From NCBI RefSeq assembly GCF_902499335.1, contig NZ_CABVQK010000003.1, positions 558,001 through 622,000 of the forward strand: a DNA stretch of 64,000 nt, written 5' to 3'. Origin of the DNA: Burkholderia lata (GTDB lineage: Bacteria; Pseudomonadota; Gammaproteobacteria; Burkholderiales; Burkholderiaceae). Shown in pieces: positions 1 through 8,064 of the stretch (position 1 is its first letter; the number at the start of each line of letters is the position of its first letter). Under the pieces are notes generated by a model. It was given only the letters and a program-made list of their open reading frames with translations, searched no databases and had not been told where the DNA came from. The translations under genes were made by a program, and so were the position numbers.

Positions 1-2
1 GC

Positions 3-761
3 AACGGCTGCCCGGGGCCGGACGACACGCATGCGCTGCACGGCGAGATGCCATGCGCGCCGATGGATCGCGCGAGCCTCGTCGTCGGCGCGGATGCGCG
101 CGGCGCGTTCGTCGAGGTGACAGGCGAATACGAATACGTGCAGGGTTTCGGCAGCCACTACGTGGCGCGCCCGTCGGTACGGCTCGCCGAGCACGACGCG
201 CAGATGACGATCGCGATGGACGTGACGAATCTCGGCGGCACGCCGATGGACCTGATGTACATGGCGCACCTGAACTACGCGTACGTGCCGGGCGGTCGCT
301 TCGTGCAAGCGTTGTCTAAAGACGGGTTACGGCTGCGCGACAGCGTGCCCGCACACGTGAAGCCGACTGCCGCGTGGCGCGACTACACGGCTACGCTCGC
401 GCGCGAACCGGAACGGCTTCACACGCTCGATGCGCCCGCGCTGTACGACCCGGAGATCGTGTTCTTCATGAACGATGCGGAAACGGATGCGGAGGGCGTC
501 GCACATTTCCTGCTCGCGCATCCGGACGGCGGCGCATTCCACACCGCATACCGGCCCGAGCAATTCCCGCATGCGACGCGCTGGATCCTGCACAACGCCG
601 ACCAGCAGGTCGCCGCATTCGCGCTGCCGTCGACCTGCGAGCCGGAGGGTTATGAAGCCGAACGCCGCAAGGGTCATGTGGCGGCACTCGCGCCGGGCGC
701 GACGCGCCGCTTCGAAGTCGTCACCGGCTACCTGAGCGCGGCGGAAGCACGCGATGCGTGA
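3..761 (+). CDS. DUF4432 family protein (aldose-1-epimerase-like), 5' truncated by window edge
   Basis: The reading frame is open from the first bases of the window, so the true start lies upstream and only the C-terminal ~252 residues are seen. The segment around the first visible Met (LHGEMPCAP) and the later beta-rich sequence look like the DUF4432/galactose-mutarotase-like superfamily; such proteins bind or isomerise sugars, but the substrate here is unknown. An internal ATG at 48 would give a shorter protein but would cut into the conserved LHG segment. Its end faces the end of deoR 22 bases away, so it is not part of the deo unit. Confidence 0.75.
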   Translation, partial: NGCPGPDDTHALHGEMPCAPMDRASLVVGADARGAFVEVTGEYEYVQGFGSHYVARPSVRLAEHDAQMTIAMDVTNLGGTPMDLMYMAHLNYAYVPGGRFVQALSKDGLRLRDSVPAHVKPTAAWRDYTATLAREPERLHTLDAPALYDPEIVFFMNDAETDAEGVAHFLLAHPDGGAFHTAYRPEQFPHATRWILHNADQQVAAFALPSTCEPEGYEAERRKGHVAALAPGATRRFEVVTGYLSAAEARDA

Positions 762-783
762 AGCGATGCGCGGCCGCGCGCCA

Positions 784-1554
784 TCAGGTCACGAGCGCGA
801 TCCCGTGTTCGCGGATCGCCGTTTCGTAGCGGCGGCTCAGTTGCCCGTCCGAGATCACGTAGTTGAAGTCGGTCAGCTCGGCGAAATAGGCCGCGCGCAC
901 TTCGTCGAACTTCGTGTGATCGACGAGCAGGAAGCGGTTCTGCGCGCGTTCCATCACCTTCTTCTTCGCGTCGACTTCGTGGAAGTTGAAGCAGGTGACG
1001 CCGCAGCGGTCGCTCACGCCGGCCGCCGAGATGAACGCCTTCGACACGCGCACCGTGTCGAGGATGCCCGTCTCAGCCACCGACTCGAACACCATGTTCT
1101 TGCGGTGGTACGCGCCACCGCACAGGATCACGCTGCAATGCGGCTTCTGCTGCAGCTTCGCGAACACGTTCAGCGAATTGCAGACGGCGGTGAATTCGAG
1201 GTCGTCCGGAATGAAGTCGACGACGAACGGCGTGGTCGAGCCGCAGTCGACGAAGATCGTGTCGCCGGTCGTCACGAACTGCGCGGCCAGCTTGCCGATG
1301 CGGCGCTTCTCCTCGGTCTGCCGGTTGTTCTCGGCGCTGACCACGTACTCGCCGATGTCGCTGCGCTGCGCGGCGAAGTGGCGCGTCACGTAGCCGCCGA
1401 TCAGGCTCAAGCCGTGCGGGTTGTCCGCGAGATCGCGGCGGATCGTCATTTCGGATACACCGAACAGCTCGGCGACTTCCCTCAGATGAATCGCGTTCTG
1501 CCCTTGCAGTACGTTCATCAGTGTCTTGATCCGTTCGCCCTTCTTCGTTTCCAT
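784..1554 (-). CDS. deoR: DeoR-family repressor of deoxyribonucleoside catabolism
   Basis: A 256-residue protein that closely resembles E. coli DeoR by eye: start METKKGERIKTL, a DeoR-type helix-turn-helix at about residues 20-45 (FGVSEMTIRRDL), and a sugar-phosphate-binding C-terminal half with VDCGSTTPF, CGGAYH and the late VVDH/LVDHTKFDEVR segment. The frame stays open upstream to 1680, but that extension would run through the shared control region; METK matches the family start. It is divergent from deoC, which fits local repression relieved by deoxyribose-5-phosphate. The inducer is inferred from the E. coli protein. Confidence 0.85.
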   Translation of the reverse strand: METKKGERIKTLMNVLQGQNAIHLREVAELFGVSEMTIRRDLADNPHGLSLIGGYVTRHFAAQRSDIGEYVVSAENNRQTEEKRRIGKLAAQFVTTGDTIFVDCGSTTPFVVDFIPDDLEFTAVCNSLNVFAKLQQKPHCSVILCGGAYHRKNMVFESVAETGILDTVRVSKAFISAAGVSDRCGVTCFNFHEVDAKKKVMERAQNRFLLVDHTKFDEVRAAYFAELTDFNYVISDGQLSRRYETAIREHGIALVT

Positions 1555-1626
1555 GCCAGTATCCTGCGTGCCCGTCGTATCCGTCGCTTGTGGTGCCGGG
1601 CGCACAGGCCCGGCCGGAATGTCGTA

Positions 1627-1680
1627 TTTGTAACAAACCGATGTGAAAACATCAACTTTACGTGTGCCCTTCCGGCACAC
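1627..1680. promoter_or_regulatory. Cluster of inverted repeats in the deoR-deoC gap (candidate DeoR operators)
   Basis: Three perfect inverted repeats lie in 54 bases: TTTGT-A-ACAAA (1627-1637), GATGT-GAAA-ACATC (1640-1653) and GTGTGCC-CTTCC-GGCACAC (1662-1680). The first contains the TGTAACA core reminiscent of the E. coli DeoR site; the third sits directly before the deoC ribosome-binding site and could also fold in mRNA. Which are bound by DeoR is inference. Confidence 0.5.
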
Positions 1681-1700
1681 GCTCCGTGGAGTCCTGAAAC

Positions 1701-2381
1701 ATGCCGCTTTCCAACGCCCAACTCGCTCAAGCCATCGATCACACGCTGCTCGCGCCCGACGCGAGCGACGCGCAGATCCGCGAACTCTGCCGCCAGGCGG
1801 CCGAGCATCGCTTTTACTCGGTCTGCGTGAATTCGGCGAACGTGCCGCTCGCCGCGCGCGAGCTGGCCGCTACCGGCGTGCTCGTCTGTGCCGTGGTCGG
1901 TTTTCCGCTCGGTGCCGGGCTGTCGGCCGCCAAGGCATTTGAAGCCACCGCCGCGATCGCGGCGGGCGCCGGCGAGATCGACATGGTGATCAACATCGGC
2001 GCGCTGAAGAGCGGCCGCGCCGACGACGTGAAGGCCGACATCGACGCCGTGCACCGCGCATGCGGCGCGGTGCCGCTCAAGGTGATCCTCGAAACGGGGC
2101 TGCTGACCGACGACGAGAAGGTGCGCGTGTGCGAGATGTGCCGCGATCTCGGCGTCGCGTTCGTGAAGACGTCGACCGGGTTCGGCCACGGCGGCGCGAC
2201 GCTCGCGGATGTCGCGCTGATGCGCCGCACGGTCGGCCCCGTGCTCGGTGTGAAGGCATCGGGCGGCGTGCGCGACCGCGCGGCCGCGCTGGCGATGATC
2301 GAGGCCGGCGCGACACGACTCGGCACGAGCTCGGGGGTGGCGATCGTTTCCGATCACGGAGCGAGTGGGTCGGGGTATTGA
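1701..2381 (+). CDS. deoC: Deoxyribose-phosphate aldolase
   Basis: A 226-residue class I aldolase cleaving 2-deoxyribose-5-phosphate to glyceraldehyde-3-phosphate and acetaldehyde in deoxynucleoside catabolism. The Schiff-base lysine is K156 in VKTSTGF; the partner residues are D94 (EIDMVINIG) and K185 (VKASGG). A GGAG motif lies about 9 bases before the ATG. Length and motif order match the DeoC/FbaB short family. Divergent from deoR; no other deo genes are adjacent, so this is a minimal deo locus. Confidence 0.95.
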   Translation: MPLSNAQLAQAIDHTLLAPDASDAQIRELCRQAAEHRFYSVCVNSANVPLAARELAATGVLVCAVVGFPLGAGLSAAKAFEATAAIAAGAGEIDMVINIGALKSGRADDVKADIDAVHRACGAVPLKVILETGLLTDDEKVRVCEMCRDLGVAFVKTSTGFGHGGATLADVALMRRTVGPVLGVKASGGVRDRAAALAMIEAGATRLGTSSGVAIVSDHGASGSGY

Positions 2382-2553
2382 CCGACGCTGCAGGCCGCCG
2401 ACGGATTTGCGGACGCGGCCGCAGTGGTACGTTTGGCGCTCTCGCGCACCGTTCGCGTGCGCCTTCGTCACCCGTCCGATGAAAGCGTTCTTCGTCTGTT
2501 TGGCGCGGCGGTCGACGCGCGACGGACCGCCACCCACCACCTTTGCTTGTCGA

Positions 2554-3465
2554 TCAGCCGCCCGCCCCCAGCCCCGCGATCCGTTCGCGCAACCGCGGCG
2601 CCACGAAATCGAGAAACGCGCGCAGCTTCAGCGGCATCGGCGCCTGCCCCTTGTGCACCAGGCTGACCGGCAGCGGCTGCGATTCGAACGCGTCGAGCAC
2701 CACGTCCAGCGCGCGATCGCGCAGCGCCTGCGCAACCTGGTACGACAGCACGCGGATCAGCCCGACGCCGAGCACGGCCGCATCGATGGCCGCCTCGGCC
2801 GTATTCACCGCGAAGCGCGAGTGCACGGGCACCGTCAGTTCCCCCTTCTCGCCGTCGAACACCCACGCGCGCCGCGACGCCAGCACCTCGAACGTGATGC
2901 ATTGATGCCGCGCGAGGTCGGCCGGTTCGGCGGGTGTGCCATGCGCGGCGAGGTACGCAGGACTCGCACAGACCACGCGGCGCACACTGCCGACACGGGT
3001 GGCCATGAAGCTGCTGTCGGGCAACTCGCCGATCCGCAGCGCGACGTCGATCTGTTCTTCCATCAGGTGGGCGACACGGTCCGTCAGCACCAGCCGCACG
3101 TCGATCTCGGGATAGTGGGCAAGGAACGCGGCCAGCACCGGCACGATATGCAGACGCCCGAACACGATCGGCGCGGTGACGATCAGCTCGCCGCGCGGCG
3201 CCGCATATTCGCCGGTGGCGGCGCGCTCGGTTTCCGCGATGTCGTCGAGGATGCGCCTGCACCCGGCGACATACGATTCGCCCGCCTCGGTCAGCGACAG
3301 TTGCCGCGTCGTGCGATGCAGCAGCCGCGTGTTCAGGTAGGCCTCGAGGTCCGCGATCTTGCGGCTCACGGTCGCCAGCGGAATGCCGAGCTGGCGCGCG
3401 GCAGCCGACATGCTGCCGGCATCGATGACCGCCACCAGCATGGACATCGACTCGAGACGATTCAT
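2554..3465 (-). CDS. LysR-family regulator, divergent from MFS exporter
   Basis: A 303-residue LysR-type regulator. The N-terminal winged helix is seen at residues 1-60 (MNRLESMSMLVAVIDAGSMS, AARQLGIPLATVSRKIADLE), followed by a substrate-binding domain with the LIVTAPIVFGRLHIVPVL segment of the CrgA/AphB-like subgroup. The start was set at MNRLES because the domain begins there; the open frame extends much further upstream. It is transcribed away from an MFS gene, the usual layout for a LysR regulator and its target. The gap holds a nested palindrome, and a similar sequence lies before the efflux operon further right. Confidence 0.9.
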   Translation of the reverse strand: MNRLESMSMLVAVIDAGSMSAAARQLGIPLATVSRKIADLEAYLNTRLLHRTTRQLSLTEAGESYVAGCRRILDDIAETERAATGEYAAPRGELIVTAPIVFGRLHIVPVLAAFLAHYPEIDVRLVLTDRVAHLMEEQIDVALRIGELPDSSFMATRVGSVRRVVCASPAYLAAHGTPAEPADLARHQCITFEVLASRRAWVFDGEKGELTVPVHSRFAVNTAEAAIDAAVLGVGLIRVLSYQVAQALRDRALDVVLDAFESQPLPVSLVHKGQAPMPLKLRAFLDFVAPRLRERIAGLGAGG

Positions 3466-3482
3466 AGTGCCTCTCGAATTTC

Positions 3483-3519
3483 GGAAAGATGATTCCAGAT
3501 TCTGGTGGATTATCTTTCC
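3483..3519. promoter_or_regulatory. Nested palindrome between LysR and MFS genes (candidate LysR box)
   Basis: Outer arms GGAAAGAT/ATCTTTCC (8 bp, perfect) enclose CCAGA-T-TCTGG (3495-3505), and the two are almost concentric. The 27 bases 3488-3514 match 5267-5293 at 20 positions. Position in a divergent gap fits an operator for the LysR protein. Confidence 0.5.
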
Positions 3520-3605
3520 ACGTGCAAGGCAGTACGCTCCTTTCATGCCTCTCGCCGACAGCATCCGCTGCCCGCAATGACCGATCGCCATGAAAGGAAT
3601 CCGCC

Positions 3606-4817
3606 ATGAACGAATTGCCCCTCGCCACCGGCATGCCGCCCGCCGCGGCTGTCGCGCCGCCTGCCGCCGCGTCGCGCGGCAAGATCGTCGCGATGGCCGC
3701 CATCGCCGGCGCGGTCGTGACCAACATCTACTGCACGCAGCCGATCCTGCCGCTGATCGCGCACGATCTGCAGGTCGCCCCGGCGACGGCCGACCTGGTG
3801 GCCGGCGCGGCGCTCCTCGGCTTCGCGACCGGGCTGGCGCTGCTGTTGCCGCTCGGCGACCGCTACGACCGGCGCAAGCTGGTGCTGGGCCAGATCGTGC
3901 TGGCCTTCGCATTTGCGGTGGCTTCGGCGCTCGCGCCGGGGGTCTGGGCGCTGATCGGCGCCGCGTTCTCGCTCGGTGTGGTCAGCTGCGTGCCGCAGCA
4001 ACTGGTGCCGTTCGCGGCCGTGATGTCCGCGCCCAATGAACGTGGACGCAACGTCGGCACGGTGGTCACCGGCATCATGGTCGGCATCCTGCTCGGCCGC
4101 GCGGTCAGCGGCCTGATCGCCGCGCACGCCGGGTGGCGCGCGGTGTATGCCGTCGAAGCTGCCGCAATGGTGCCGGTGGGAATCGCCGCCGCGTGGCTGC
4201 TGCCGCGCGGCGTGCCGAGCACCACACTGTCGTATGGCCGGCTGCTCGCGTCGCTGTGGACGCTGGCGCGCGCGCATCGTCCGATCCGCGAATCGATGGT
4301 CGTGCAGGCGTTGCTGTGGGCCGCGTTCAATGCGTTCTGGGTCAATCTCGCGGCGCTGCTCGCCGACGGGCCCTGGCACCTCGGCAGCGCGTGGGCCGGC
4401 GGCTTCGGCCTCATTGGCGCGGCAGGCGCGCTGGCCGCCACGATCGGCGGCCGGGCGTCCGACCGGATCGGCACGCGGCGCGTGATCGGCCTGGGCATTG
4501 CGATCGTGACGGTCTCCTACCTGATCCTCGCCGGCGCCGGCAGCTCGCTCGCGTTGCTCGTGATCGGCGTGGTGGTGCTCGACATCGGCGTGCAGGCCGG
4601 CCTGGTCGCGAACCAGACGCGCGCGTTCGCCGCCGATCCGAAGGCACAGGGCCGCATCAACAGCCTTTACATGACCGCGACCTTCGTCGGCGGTGCGCTC
4701 GGTGCGACCGTCAGCGGCGCGCTGATGGCCCGCTTCGGCTGGCATGGCGTGGTCGCATTCGGCATCGCGGCCGGGCTGGCCGCGGCGCTCGTGCATCGCT
4801 GCGTGGGGCGGCGCTGA
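3606..4817 (+). CDS. MFS transporter (Bcr/YnfM-like drug or metabolite exporter)
   Basis: A 403-residue protein with about 12 hydrophobic segments. Loop 2-3 carries the MFS signature PLGDRYDRRKLVL near residue 80; NIYCTQPILPLIA near the start of TM1 is typical of the YnfM/sugar-efflux-like MFS branch. Substrate unknown. The gene is divergent from a LysR regulator and followed after 13 bases by an ArsR-like regulator, with which it is probably co-transcribed. Confidence 0.85.
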   Translation: MNELPLATGMPPAAAVAPPAAASRGKIVAMAAIAGAVVTNIYCTQPILPLIAHDLQVAPATADLVAGAALLGFATGLALLLPLGDRYDRRKLVLGQIVLAFAFAVASALAPGVWALIGAAFSLGVVSCVPQQLVPFAAVMSAPNERGRNVGTVVTGIMVGILLGRAVSGLIAAHAGWRAVYAVEAAAMVPVGIAAAWLLPRGVPSTTLSYGRLLASLWTLARAHRPIRESMVVQALLWAAFNAFWVNLAALLADGPWHLGSAWAGGFGLIGAAGALAATIGGRASDRIGTRRVIGLGIAIVTVSYLILAGAGSSLALLVIGVVVLDIGVQAGLVANQTRAFAADPKAQGRINSLYMTATFVGGALGATVSGALMARFGWHGVVAFGIAAGLAAALVHRCVGRR

Positions 4818-4830
4818 TCCGGCGCGCGTC

Positions 4831-5133
4831 ATGATCGACGTCACCCTCGTTCACAAGGCGCTCGCGCATCCGTTCCGGCAGGACGTGCTGCGCTGGCTGA
4901 AGTCGCCCGATACGTTGTTGCCGGATGCCGCACGCCTTCGCTCGCAACACGGTGTGGCGCTTTCGTCGATCGTGGTACGCAGCGGCTTGTCGCAATCGAC
5001 CGTGTCGGCGCACATCGCCGTACTGCGCGAGGCCGGCCTGATCGTGGCGACGACGATCGGCCAGTGGCGCTTCGTCGCCCGCGACGAAACGGTCATCGCC
5101 GCGTTTATCGCCAGCATCGTCAGCGAACTCTGA
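4831..5133 (+). CDS. ArsR-family small winged-helix regulator
   Basis: A 100-residue protein made of one winged helix: KALAHPFRQDVLRWL at residues 8-22 is the ArsR-type first helix, and SGLSQSTVSAHIAVLREAGLIVATTIGQWRFVARDE is the recognition helix and wing. No metal-binding Cys cluster (the ELCVCDL motif of arsenic/cadmium sensors) is present, so it is more likely a non-metal member. It directly follows the MFS gene. Confidence 0.8.
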   Translation: MIDVTLVHKALAHPFRQDVLRWLKSPDTLLPDAARLRSQHGVALSSIVVRSGLSQSTVSAHIAVLREAGLIVATTIGQWRFVARDETVIAAFIASIVSEL

Positions 5134-5266
5134 CCCGCGGCACCGGGCCGCCGTTTCGTCACGCACCGGCATCTATCCCGCTGCCCTTTTTCCATCGCGA
5201 GACACACACGCCGTACGGGAATCCGTCGGCGTTTTTTTACGCGAGTCCCCTCCCGATTTCCGAGAG

Positions 5267-5293
5267 GATGATTCCCGAATCAGACCAATTATC
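5267..5293. promoter_or_regulatory. Operator-like sequence upstream of the efflux operon, shared with 3488-3514
   Basis: This 27-base block matches the block between the LysR and first MFS gene at 20 of 27 positions, including the flanks GATGATTCC and ATTATC. It contains its own inverted repeat GATTC-CC-GAATC (5270-5281). It lies 102 bases before the EmrB-type start; the first copy lies 92 bases before its MFS start. Common regulation by the LysR protein is inferred. Confidence 0.5.
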
Positions 5294-5394
5294 GGCAAAT
5301 CCTGAAGGATGTATCGTGCTTTCACGGTGGCGATTTCGTGATCGCCGTCCGCCAGACCCCGCGCAATCCGAACCCATTCGAAACACTCGACACC

Positions 5395-6975
5395 ATGAAC
5401 ACCGCTTCCTTGCCGGCCATCGCCTCAGCGCCTGCGCCACAGGCCAGCGCCGCCGCGCCGCCCATCCTGACGCCGCGCCTTGCGACCGGCCTCGCCGGCA
5501 TGCTGCTCGCGTCCTTGCTGGCCATCCTCAACGAACAGGTCACCGCCGCCGCGATGGCCGACATCCTCGGCGCCTTCTCGATCGGCCATGACGACGGCAG
5601 CTGGCTGACCGCGCTGTTCGAGGCAGCCAACGTCGCGACCATGGTGTTCGCGCCGTGGTTCGGCGTCACCTTCACGCTGAAGCGCTTCACGATCGGCGCG
5701 GTGCTGGCGACGCTGATGCTCGGCGTGCTGTGCCCGTTCGCGCCGGGCTTCGCCGCGCTGACCGGGCTGCGCGTGCTGCAGGGCATCGCGGGCGGCTGCC
5801 TGCCGCCGATGCTGATCATCGCGGCGCTGCGCTACCTGCCGCCGAAGGCGAAGCTGTACGGGCTCGCCGGCTATGCGATGACGGCAACCTTCGGGCCCGC
5901 GCTCGGCACGCCGCTCGCCGCGCTGTGGACCGAGTTCGCCGACTGGCGCCTGGCGTTCTGGCAGATCGTGCCGCTCGGCATTGCCTGCTGCGCGGCGATC
6001 GGCTACGGCCTGCCCGCCGATACGACGAAGCCCGAACGGCTGCGCGCCTTCAACTGGTCCGGATTCCTGACCGGTTTCCCGGCCGTGGCGATGCTCGTCG
6101 TTGCATTGCTGCAGGGCGACCGCCTCGACTGGTTCGAGTCGGCGGCCATTCGTGCACTGGTGGCCGGCGGCCTGATCCTGCTCGCCGCCTTCCTCGTCAA
6201 CGAATGGTTTCATCCACTGCCGTTCTTCCGGCTGCGACTGCTGGCGCGCCGCAACTTCACGCACGGGCTGCTCACGCTGGCCGGCGCGGTGATGCTGCTG
6301 ACCGCGGTGGCCGCGATACCGGGTCACCATCTCGCCGGCGTGCACGGCTACCGGCCGCTGCAGACCGCGCCGCTGTCGCTGCTGGTGGCCATGCCGCTGC
6401 TGCTGAGCCTGCCGCTGACGGCTGCGCTCCTGAATCTGCGATGCGTCGATTCGCGCTGGGTGCTGGCCACCGGCTGCCTGCTGATGGCGCTCACCTGCGT
6501 CGCGGGCAGCCGGATCACGGCCGAGTGGATCCGCGACGACTTCTACTGGCTCCAGTCAATCCAGATCGTCGCGCAACCGATGCTGATCCTGCCGATCCTG
6601 ATGGGCGTCACCACCGGCCTGCCGCCCGCCGAGGGGCCGTTCGCGTCGGCCATGTTCAATTCCCTGAAAACCTTTTCGGCAGCGCTGGCCACCGGCCTGC
6701 TCGAGACGCTGGGCACGGCCCGCGAACACCTGCATTCGAACCGACTGGTGGACCAGCTCGGCAACCGGGCGCAGTTGAGCGCCGGCACCGTGCTCGACAA
6801 CGCAACCGGCCTCGCCCCGCTCGCGCACCGGCTGCACGAGCAGGCGCTGGTGCTGGCCTCCGCCGACCTGTACCGGCTGGCCGCCGGTGTCGCCGTCGCC
6901 CTGCTGCTGCTCGTGCCGCTGCTGCCGGTACGGATCGCACCGCCGTGGGCTCCGCAACCTCCTTCCTCGCACTGA
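5395..6975 (+). CDS. EmrB/QacA-type (DHA2) MFS multidrug exporter
   Basis: A 526-residue, 14-segment MFS protein of the DHA2 type. ILNEQVTAAAMADI in TM1 and GVRVLQG-like GLRVLQGIAGGCLPPMLI around residue 125 are typical of the family. The likely start is MNTAS; an in-frame ATG 57 bases upstream would add a hydrophilic leader. It is followed by a membrane-fusion adaptor and an outer-membrane channel, so the three should form an envelope-spanning efflux pump, exporting lipophilic or aromatic compounds (inferred). Confidence 0.88.
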   Translation: MNTASLPAIASAPAPQASAAAPPILTPRLATGLAGMLLASLLAILNEQVTAAAMADILGAFSIGHDDGSWLTALFEAANVATMVFAPWFGVTFTLKRFTIGAVLATLMLGVLCPFAPGFAALTGLRVLQGIAGGCLPPMLIIAALRYLPPKAKLYGLAGYAMTATFGPALGTPLAALWTEFADWRLAFWQIVPLGIACCAAIGYGLPADTTKPERLRAFNWSGFLTGFPAVAMLVVALLQGDRLDWFESAAIRALVAGGLILLAAFLVNEWFHPLPFFRLRLLARRNFTHGLLTLAGAVMLLTAVAAIPGHHLAGVHGYRPLQTAPLSLLVAMPLLLSLPLTAALLNLRCVDSRWVLATGCLLMALTCVAGSRITAEWIRDDFYWLQSIQIVAQPMLILPILMGVTTGLPPAEGPFASAMFNSLKTFSAALATGLLETLGTAREHLHSNRLVDQLGNRAQLSAGTVLDNATGLAPLAHRLHEQALVLASADLYRLAAGVAVALLLLVPLLPVRIAPPWAPQPPSSH

Positions 6976-6987
6976 GAGACGATCGCC

Positions 6988-8064
6988 ATGTCATCCGCCA
7001 CCTCCCCCAAGCACAAGGCGCTTGCCGCCGCCGCGCTCGTGATCGCCGTCGGCGTCGCGGCCTGCGCCGGCACGCACCGCTTCATCGATTCGCATACCGA
7101 AACGACTGACGACGCGACCGTCGCTGCCGACTTCACGCTGGTCGCACCACGCGTCGCCGGGCCGCTCGTCGAGGTCCTGGTCGACGACAACCAGCCCGTG
7201 CGCGCCGGCCAGCTGCTGCTGCGCATCGACGACCGCGACTTCCGTGCCGCGCTGACGAGCGCGCAGGCCGACGTGGATGCCGCCCGCGCAGCGGTGGCCA
7301 ACGACGAGGCCGAAATCGCGCGCCAGCCGGCGCTCGTCGACCAGGCGCGCGCCGCCCTGCGCGCCGACGACGCCGCCGTGCAGTTCTCGCAGGCCAACGA
7401 CGCCCGCTACCGCGACCTGGCCGACAACGGCGCCGGCACCGCGCAGGAGCAGCAACGCGCGGCCAGCACGCTGGCCGGGCAGCTGGCGAAGCGCGCCGGC
7501 GATGCAGCCGCGCTGGCATCGATCAGCCAGAACCTCGCGGTGCTGCACGCCCGGCGCGACCAGGCAAGCGGCGCACTGGCCCGCGCCGAAGCCGCGCTCG
7601 AACAGGCGAAGCTGAACCTGTCCTACACGGAAGTGCGTGCGCCCGTCGACGGCAAGGTGGGCCGCCGCACCGCGCGGGTCGGCGCCTTCGTCACGCCCGG
7701 CGCACCGCTGCTCGCGATCGTGCCGCTCGCCGATGCGTACGTGATCGCGAATTTCCAGGAGAACCAGATCGGCGCGATGCATCCGGGCGACCGCGTGCGC
7801 ATCCACGTCGACAGCCTGCCGGGCGTCAGCATCGCGGGCCACGTCGCGAGCCTCGCGCCGGCCACCGGCGTGAGCTTCGCGCCGATCGCCCCGGACAACG
7901 CCACCGGCAATTTCACCAAGATCGTGCAGCGCGTGCCGGTCAAGATCGCCATCGACGGGCCGCGCGAGCAGGCCGCCGCGCTGAGCGTGGGGCTGTCCGT
8001 CGAAGCGAGCGTCGACACCGGCGCGCATCGCAAGACCGGGAACGACCAGGAGGCGCAGCGATGA
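6988..8064 (+). CDS. EmrA/HlyD-type membrane fusion protein
   Basis: A 358-residue periplasmic adaptor. An N-terminal membrane anchor (residues ~8-28) is followed by TDDATVAADFTLVAPRVAG, the first half of the lipoyl/barrel-sandwich domain, an alpha-helical hairpin with heptad-like Ala/Gln/Arg repeats (~80-200), the second half-motif LSYTEVRAPVDGKVGRR, and the beta-barrel with YVIANFQENQ. It starts 12 bases after the exporter gene and overlaps the channel gene by 4 bases (ATGA). Confidence 0.9.
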   Translation: MSSATSPKHKALAAAALVIAVGVAACAGTHRFIDSHTETTDDATVAADFTLVAPRVAGPLVEVLVDDNQPVRAGQLLLRIDDRDFRAALTSAQADVDAARAAVANDEAEIARQPALVDQARAALRADDAAVQFSQANDARYRDLADNGAGTAQEQQRAASTLAGQLAKRAGDAAALASISQNLAVLHARRDQASGALARAEAALEQAKLNLSYTEVRAPVDGKVGRRTARVGAFVTPGAPLLAIVPLADAYVIANFQENQIGAMHPGDRVRIHVDSLPGVSIAGHVASLAPATGVSFAPIAPDNATGNFTKIVQRVPVKIAIDGPREQAAALSVGLSVEASVDTGAHRKTGNDQEAQR

